Below are positions 5,777-9,006 of a stretch of 9,006 nucleotides of DNA, one piece after another. Where the stretch lies: assembly GCA_031264885.1 (NCBI GenBank), contig JAISDM010000232.1, forward strand, positions 1-9,006. The letters run 5' to 3'. Below the pieces are notes generated by a model. That model did no database searches. It worked only from the letters and a program-made list of their open reading frames with translations, and had not been told where the DNA came from. The translations under genes were made by a program, and so were the position numbers. Origin of the DNA: Peptococcaceae bacterium. GTDB lineage: Bacteria; Bacillota; Peptococcia; DRI-13; UBA5745. The stretch's first letter is position 1. Each line of letters begins with the position of its first letter.

Positions 5777-6913
5777 ATGAAACCTTTGCGGATAACGGTG
5801 ACGTCGGCTTTTGGCGTGGAGGGACTTTTGCGCCGGGAGATGAACCGGCTGGGCTATGTGGAGCATCTGGCGGTGGGCAAGGGCGGCGTGACTTTTGACG
5901 GGGATTGGCTGGACTTGGCCCGATGCAACCTGATGATCCGGCAGGGGGAGCGGGTCATGGCGGAAGTGGGCAGTTTCCCGGCGGCTGATTTTGACGCGCT
6001 GTTTGAGGGAACGAAGGCGCTGCCCTGGGAAGATTGGCTGGGCAGGGACGCCGCTTTTCCCGTGACCGGCAAATCCGTCAAGTCCGCGCTGTTCAGCGTT
6101 CCGGACTGTCAGGCGATTATTAAGAAAGCCATTGTGGAGCGGCTGAAACGGCGCTGGCCTCAGACGGACTGGCTGCCGGAAACCGGGCCTTTGTACCAGG
6201 TGATGTTTAAGATCACTCAGGATCAGGTGACGGTTGGGCTGAATTCTTCCGGCGACGGGCTGCATAAGCGGGGCTGGCGCAAGCTGGGCTCTCAGGCGCC
6301 GCTGAAGGAGACGCTGGCGGCGGTTGTGCTGACATTGAGCAATTGGCGGCCGGAGCTGCCTTTGACGGATCCTTTCTGCGGCTCGGGCACCATCTTGATT
6401 GAAGCGGTCCGGAAGGCGCTGGGCATGGCGCCGGGGCTTGACCGGAATTTTGCCGCCGAAGCCTGGCCTCAAATGCCCGCCGACTGCTGGCGGCAGGCCC
6501 GGGAGGAGGCACGGGGCGCTGTCCGCGACATGCCGGATCTGAGGGTGGAGGGCTACGACATCGATCCGGAGGTGCTGTCGATGGCCCGTTACCACGCGAA
6601 GCTGGCGGGGGTGGAGCGGTATATTCATTTTCAGCGCAGGGATATCCGGGATTTCCGGTCGGCGAAGAAATACGGCGCCGTCATTACCAATCCGGCTTAT
6701 GGCCAGCGTTTGGGCGGCGCCGGGGAAGCGGCGCAGCTGTACAAAACCATGGGTCAGGCGCTGGCGCCCTTGGATACATGGTCTTTTTACGTGCTGACCG
6801 CTTATCCTGCCTTTGAGGAAGCGTTTGGCCGGCCGGCCACCAAGAATACGAAGCTGTTCAACGGCAATTTGGAGTGCCGGCTGTACCAATACCACGGGCC
6901 GCGCCCGTCATAA
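5777..6913 (+). CDS. THUMP-type rRNA guanine-N2 methyltransferase, RlmL/YpsC group
   Basis: Class I, SAM-dependent RNA methyltransferase of 378 residues. The group includes the N-terminal half of E. coli RlmL (23S rRNA m2G2445) and Bacillus YpsC, so an rRNA target is likely but not proven. Seen: an N-terminal ferredoxin-like/THUMP region (ITVTSAFGVEGLLRREM at residues 6-22, then the RNA-binding part to about 160); SSGDGLHKRGWR, the linker typical of this group; SAM motif I DPFCGSGTILIEA (about 195-207); an acidic residue for SAM ribose in GYDIDPEVL; and the catalytic motif NPAYGQRL (about 306-313). That motif is usually NPPYGERL, so the second proline is replaced by alanine. The end (CRLYQYHGPRP) is normal for the family. 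GGGGAG 9 bases upstream supports the start. A strong terminator follows 48 bases after the stop, so the gene is probably transcribed alone. Confidence 0.9.
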   Translation: MKPLRITVTSAFGVEGLLRREMNRLGYVEHLAVGKGGVTFDGDWLDLARCNLMIRQGERVMAEVGSFPAADFDALFEGTKALPWEDWLGRDAAFPVTGKSVKSALFSVPDCQAIIKKAIVERLKRRWPQTDWLPETGPLYQVMFKITQDQVTVGLNSSGDGLHKRGWRKLGSQAPLKETLAAVVLTLSNWRPELPLTDPFCGSGTILIEAVRKALGMAPGLDRNFAAEAWPQMPADCWRQAREEARGAVRDMPDLRVEGYDIDPEVLSMARYHAKLAGVERYIHFQRRDIRDFRSAKKYGAVITNPAYGQRLGGAGEAAQLYKTMGQALAPLDTWSFYVLTAYPAFEEAFGRPATKNTKLFNGNLECRLYQYHGPRPS

Positions 6914-6922
6914 TGGAATGAA

Positions 6923-7004
6923 TTCGGCCTGCGATTCGCAATTTGGTATCAGGCGTCTTTTATTCCCCTCCAGGGAGGGGAATTTTTTCGGCCTGAGAAT
7001 CGCA
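6923..7004 (+). repeat. 18-base direct repeat flanking the terminator
   Basis: The 18-base segments at 6923-6940 and 6987-7004 (TTCGGCCTG ... TCGCA) agree at 16 positions. One copy lies on each side of the terminator hairpin. The first contains the palindrome TGCGA-T-TCGCA (6930-6940). The second leads directly into the MITE-like right-half copy, so this is probably part of the same repeat family rather than part of a gene. Confidence 0.5.
6962..6988 (+). terminator. Rho-independent terminator after the methyltransferase
   Basis: ATTCCCCTC (6962-6970) pairs perfectly with GAGGGGAAT (6975-6983) around CAGG, followed by a T run to 6988. It lies 48 bases after the methyltransferase stop. It is much stronger as a plus-strand than as a minus-strand terminator. 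Confidence 0.88.
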
Positions 7005-7103
7005 GCACGGTATATATTGCGTTCACGGCGCCATTTTTGTCGTTTTCGGGCGGTCCCGGGCGGCAGAATGCCGCCCCTACGGTACCCGAGACCGTCCGAA
7101 AAC
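6991..7103. repeat. Composite repeat: MITE right half, REP palindrome and inverted arms
   Basis: From about 6996 to 7054 the sequence follows the right half of the 5603-5720 element: TATATA, then ATTTTTG-x-CGTTTTCGG. GTTTTCGGGCGGTCCCGGG (7042-7060) and CCCGAGACCGTCCGAAAAC (7085-7103) form 19-base inverted arms with two mismatches. Between and overlapping them lies GGGCGGC-AGAAT-GCCGCCC (7058-7076), the inverse of the palindrome at 5583-5601. With the terminator and the hairpin at 7118-7140 this accounts for the whole region between the methyltransferases. Confidence 0.65.
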
Positions 7104-7117
7104 TATCATAATCTTGT

Positions 7118-7140
7118 CATTCTGGGTCAAGCCCGGAATG
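7118..7140. repeat. Palindrome containing the stop codon of the homocysteine methyltransferase
   Basis: CATTCTGGG (7118-7126) and CCCGGAATG (7132-7140) pair with one G-T position around TCAAG. The minus-strand stop codon (7127-7129) lies in the loop. A GGAATGACGAATCC-like piece recurs at 8910-8923. No T run follows on the minus strand, so it is not a standard terminator. Confidence 0.6.
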
Positions 7141-8020
7141 GCGGCGGAGTGAGTGGGCCGCGGGGGCGCTTGCCGCCGAAGGCGCGGCGCAGCGCGCGGA
7201 TATAGCCGGGATCCGTGCCGCAGCAGCCGCCGACAACCCGGGTGTTCAGATCCGCGAACCGTTCCATTTGGAGCGCGAACATGTCCGCGCTCAGGTCATA
7301 CCGGCCTGTCAAGGCGTTCGGCAATCCCGCGTTGGGCTTAACGATCAGAGGGATATGGGATATACGCGACATTTTTTCCACGATGGGGAATATGGAGTCC
7401 GGCCCCAGGGAACAGTTTACGCCAAACGCCGCGGCGCCGAATTCGGCCGCCGCTTCCGCGAAACTCTCCGGCGTACACCCCATGTATGTCCGCCCGTCGG
7501 CGTTGAATGTCATCATCACGAATACGGGCAGCGGCGTGTTCTCACGGGCGGCAAGCAGGGCGGCCCGCGTCTCGGCGAGATCGCTCATCGTCTCTATGGC
7601 GATGAGATCCGCGCCCGCCGCCGCGCCTGCCGTCATCTGCTCGGCAAACAGAGCGCAGGCTTCTTCAAAGGTTATATCCCCGCAGGGTTCAATGAAATCG
7701 CCTATCGGGCCTATATCCAGCGCCACCGCCGCGCCGCTGCCGCTCGCGGCGCGGCGCGCGGCGCCCACGGCGGCGGCCACCACATCGGGCGCGTCATATC
7801 CCGCCGCCGCCAGCGTTCGCCTGTTCGAGCCAAATGTGTTTGTGATGATAATATCGGATCCGGCCTCTATATATTGCCTGTGAACCTCAAAGACAGCCTC
7901 CGGCGCGGTCATATTCATCACATTGGGGTTTTCGCCGGCTTTCAGCCCGCCGCGCTGGAGCATCGTGCCCATCGCCCCGTCAAAAAACAGGAATCTGTCC
8001 TCCGGGAACCCATTAAACAA
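7127..8020 (-). CDS. Homocysteine S-methyltransferase domain protein (MetH N-terminal type)
   Basis: Zn-dependent (beta/alpha)8-barrel that activates homocysteine as methyl acceptor to make methionine. Seen: DGAMGTMLQRGGL near the N-terminus; AGSDIIITNTFGSNRRTL; IGPIGDFIEP; and the three zinc-binding cysteines, one in GVNCSLGP and two in VGGCCGTDP (residues 203, 266 and 267 from the TTG start). The MMTFNADGRTYMG stretch is closest to the first domain of cobalamin-dependent MetH, yet the protein ends about 30 residues after the CC pair. The folate- and cobalamin-binding domains are absent, so it needs a separate methyl donor partner, uses another donor, or is a truncated MetH. The TTG at 8018-8020 is preferred because AGGAGG lies 9 bases upstream. 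A GTG at 8036-8038 gives 303 residues but overlaps that site. The odd final residues (PLTPPPFRA) are encoded partly by the palindrome at 7118-7140. Confidence 0.85.
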   Translation of the reverse strand: MFNGFPEDRFLFFDGAMGTMLQRGGLKAGENPNVMNMTAPEAVFEVHRQYIEAGSDIIITNTFGSNRRTLAAAGYDAPDVVAAAVGAARRAASGSGAAVALDIGPIGDFIEPCGDITFEEACALFAEQMTAGAAAGADLIAIETMSDLAETRAALLAARENTPLPVFVMMTFNADGRTYMGCTPESFAEAAAEFGAAAFGVNCSLGPDSIFPIVEKMSRISHIPLIVKPNAGLPNALTGRYDLSADMFALQMERFADLNTRVVGGCCGTDPGYIRALRRAFGGKRPRGPLTPPPFRA

Positions 8021-8057
8021 TGCCTTCGTCCTCCTCACAAATTCATATTTCCATAAT

Positions 8058-8237
8058 CTATCTGCCTACGATGCGACGAGTGCGGGCTTTCGCCAAGCTT
8101 TCCGCCTCAATACGTTCTACTTCTTTTATTTTTTCATACAGAGTATGAGTTGGTTTTGGTAATTCCTCAAGAATCGCTTGATAAATGTCGATTACGCGAC
8201 TATAATAAGGCACACAAAACCCACGCGCACGGGCAAA
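8058..8237 (-). pseudogene. Unrecognised coding-like fragment, C-terminal remnant or small ORF
   Basis: On the minus strand, 59 sense codons run from just after a TAG at 8238-8240 to a TAG at 8058-8060. The translation ends in a strongly helical, charged tail (LPKPTHTLYEKIKEVERIEA, then ESLAKARTRRIVGR). It looks like the end of a real protein and unlike chance reading. No ATG or ribosome binding site is visible; a GTG giving 51 residues is the best start and is poor. It stops 38 bases upstream of the homocysteine methyltransferase, in the same direction. I do not recognise the family. It could be a gene remnant, or a small gene with an unusual start. Confidence 0.35.
8178..8206 (+). promoter_or_regulatory. 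Sigma-A-type promoter of the DUF1016 gene
   Basis: TTGATA (8178-8183, 5/6 match) and a perfect TATAAT (8201-8206) are 17 bases apart. The promoter leaves a leader of about 75 bases before the ATG at 8290. It lies inside the minus-strand coding-like fragment, which supports that fragment being non-functional. Confidence 0.65.
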
Positions 8238-8564
8238 CTAAAGCTGGAACCAAAAAGAAAACCGGACAGGAACAGGAGACGGTGGAATAATGAGCGGCGA
8301 GATAATATCATATGCCAACAAAATTGTTGAAATGATTGAACAGGCGCGGCAGAACGCTTTGCAAAGCGTGAACGCCGAGCTTATAAAGCTGTATTGGAAT
8401 GTCGGCGAATATTTAAGCGGCGAGAGCGTAAAAACCGCTTGGGGCGACGCGTTCATTGACGAGACCGCTCGATATATTAAAGAGAACTGTCCGGGGATCA
8501 AGGGATTTACCCGCCGCGGGCTTTATCGGATGCGTCAGTTTTACGAAACCTACAAAGGTAATGA

Positions 8565-8591
8565 ATTTGTGTCACCACTGGTGACACAAAT
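8565..8591. repeat. Perfect 12-bp inverted repeat inside the DUF1016 gene
   Basis: ATTTGTGTCACC (8565-8576) and GGTGACACAAAT (8580-8591) are perfect inverted copies around ACT. It codes for EFVSPLVTQI within the DUF1016 frame, so it is at least partly constrained by the protein. A perfect stem of this length is unusual within coding sequence. Confidence 0.6.
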
Positions 8592-8857
8592 CAGTTGGAC
8601 GCACCATCTGATTATAATGTCCGGCGCGAAAAGCATTGAGGAAAAAGAGTTTTACATCGCCCTGTGCGTTAAGGAAAAATATAGTAAGCGGGAACTGGAA
8701 CGGCAGCTTCAGAGCGCGTATTACCAACGATATATGCTTTCGACGCGAAAGCCGGCTCCGGTTGATGTTCCGCATGATGAAAACGCGCGCTTCCTCGACA
8801 GCTATGTTTTAGAGTTCCTCGATCTTCCCGATAAATATTCGGAGGGAAATGGGAAAA

Positions 8858-8897
8858 GATGCGTGGAGTGCATTTTCGGACGGTCCGGCCCGTCTTC
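8858..8897. repeat. Third copy of the dispersed repeat right end
   Basis: GATGCG (8858-8863) and TTTTCGGACGGTCCGGCCCG (8873-8892) match, with small changes, GATGCG ... TTTTCGGACAGTCTGGCCCG at the right end of the 5603-5720 element and the bases just beyond it. It begins where DUF1016 homology ends. Confidence 0.65.
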
Positions 8898-8936
8898 GAC
8901 GCGGCGCCCCGGAATGACGAATCCGGCGAATTTCCC

Positions 8937-9006
8937 CTACGGCCTGGCGACCGGTTTATTTTGGATGCCTAACGCGGCGATGGCCCGCTCTTTTAGTTTG
9001 TTTTTC
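8937..9006 (-). CDS. Possible C-terminal tail of an opposing gene, partial at window edge
   Basis: On the minus strand a frame enters from the right edge and ends at a TAG (8937-8939), reading 22 residues that end LKERAIAALGIQNKPVARP. The charged helix and Pro-containing end look like a natural C-terminus, more so than the plus-strand reading of the same bases. It is too short to name. If real, the DUF1016 remnant cannot continue usefully past this point. Confidence 0.35.
   Translation of the reverse strand, partial: KNKLKERAIAALGIQNKPVARP

Larger units (their letters stand above)
8290..9006 (+). pseudogene. DUF1016/YhcG family protein, nuclease domain lost (probable truncated gene)
   Basis: The frame is open from ATG 8290 to the window edge. 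Residues 1-185 are a good DUF1016 N-terminal region: NALQSVNAELIKLYWNVGEYL (14-34), GFTRRGLYRMRQFYETY (75-91), TQISWTHHLIIMSGAKS (99-115), EFYIALCVKEKYSKRELERQ, and the linker SYVLEFLDLPDKYSE that leads into the PD-(D/E)XK nuclease domain of complete 330-380-residue homologues. At about 8845-8858 the family match stops. The next bases are the dispersed repeat (TTTTCGGAC-x-GTC-x-GGCCCG), then sequence that reads better on the other strand. The remaining residues (GRSGPSSTRRPGM onward) are therefore not native. The protein, if made, would lack the catalytic domain. AGGAG at 8274-8278 is the probable ribosome binding site. Complete members are often near restriction-modification genes; none is visible here. 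Identification of the N-terminal part is firm, and that it is dead is likely. Confidence 0.8.

Noticed and set aside
5471..6895. Long minus-strand open frame (474 codons) opposite the rRNA methyltransferase
   Set aside because: The plus strand carries all family motifs. The antisense product is rich in Arg, Pro, Gln and His with no recognisable domain.
7268..8056. Plus-strand open frame opposite the homocysteine methyltransferase
   Set aside because: The minus frame has the zinc-ligand and barrel motifs and a strong ribosome binding site; the plus product is Arg/His-rich shadow sequence.

Overview
The window looks like a piece of chromosome from a flagellated, fairly GC-rich anaerobe of the Bacillota (probably Clostridia or a relative). 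This is inferred from strong AGGAGG-type ribosome binding sites, a Bacillota-style fliD-fliS pair, a YpsC-like RNA methyltransferase and a MetH-type homocysteine methyltransferase domain. No marker gene fixes the species.

Layout: (1) 1-4065, plus strand: the 3' part of a flagellar operon. It holds a large FliD filament cap whose exposed region is enlarged by about four tandem ~100-residue domains, then a FliS-type chaperone about twice the usual length. (2) 4074-4718, minus strand: a nitroreductase, convergent with fliS and separated from it by only 8 bases. (3) 4719-5491: a divergent promoter region, then a two-gene Phd/VapC toxin-antitoxin operon with a clear promoter and an overlapping operator-like inverted repeat. 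(4) 5490-5776: no gene; three related palindromes followed by a 118-bp MITE-like element with perfect 16-bp inverted ends. (5) 5777-6913: a THUMP-type 23S rRNA guanine-N2 methyltransferase of the RlmL/YpsC group, closed by a strong intrinsic terminator. (6) 6914-7126: a second composite of the same repeat modules. (7) 7127-8020, minus strand: a stand-alone homocysteine S-methyltransferase domain whose last codons and stop lie inside a palindrome. (8) 8058-8289: remnants of coding sequence and a good plus-strand promoter. (9) 8290 to the window end: a DUF1016/YhcG gene that loses its C-terminal nuclease domain where a third copy of the repeat begins, followed by what may be the tail of an opposing gene at the right edge.

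The genes do not form one pathway. The flagellar pair works together (filament cap, flagellin export). The toxin-antitoxin pair, repeats and gene remnants form an accessory stretch next to it. I found no convincing new defence or mobile system. The most interesting signals are the modular repeat family that ends or truncates genes, the domain-expanded FliD and the long-tailed FliS.
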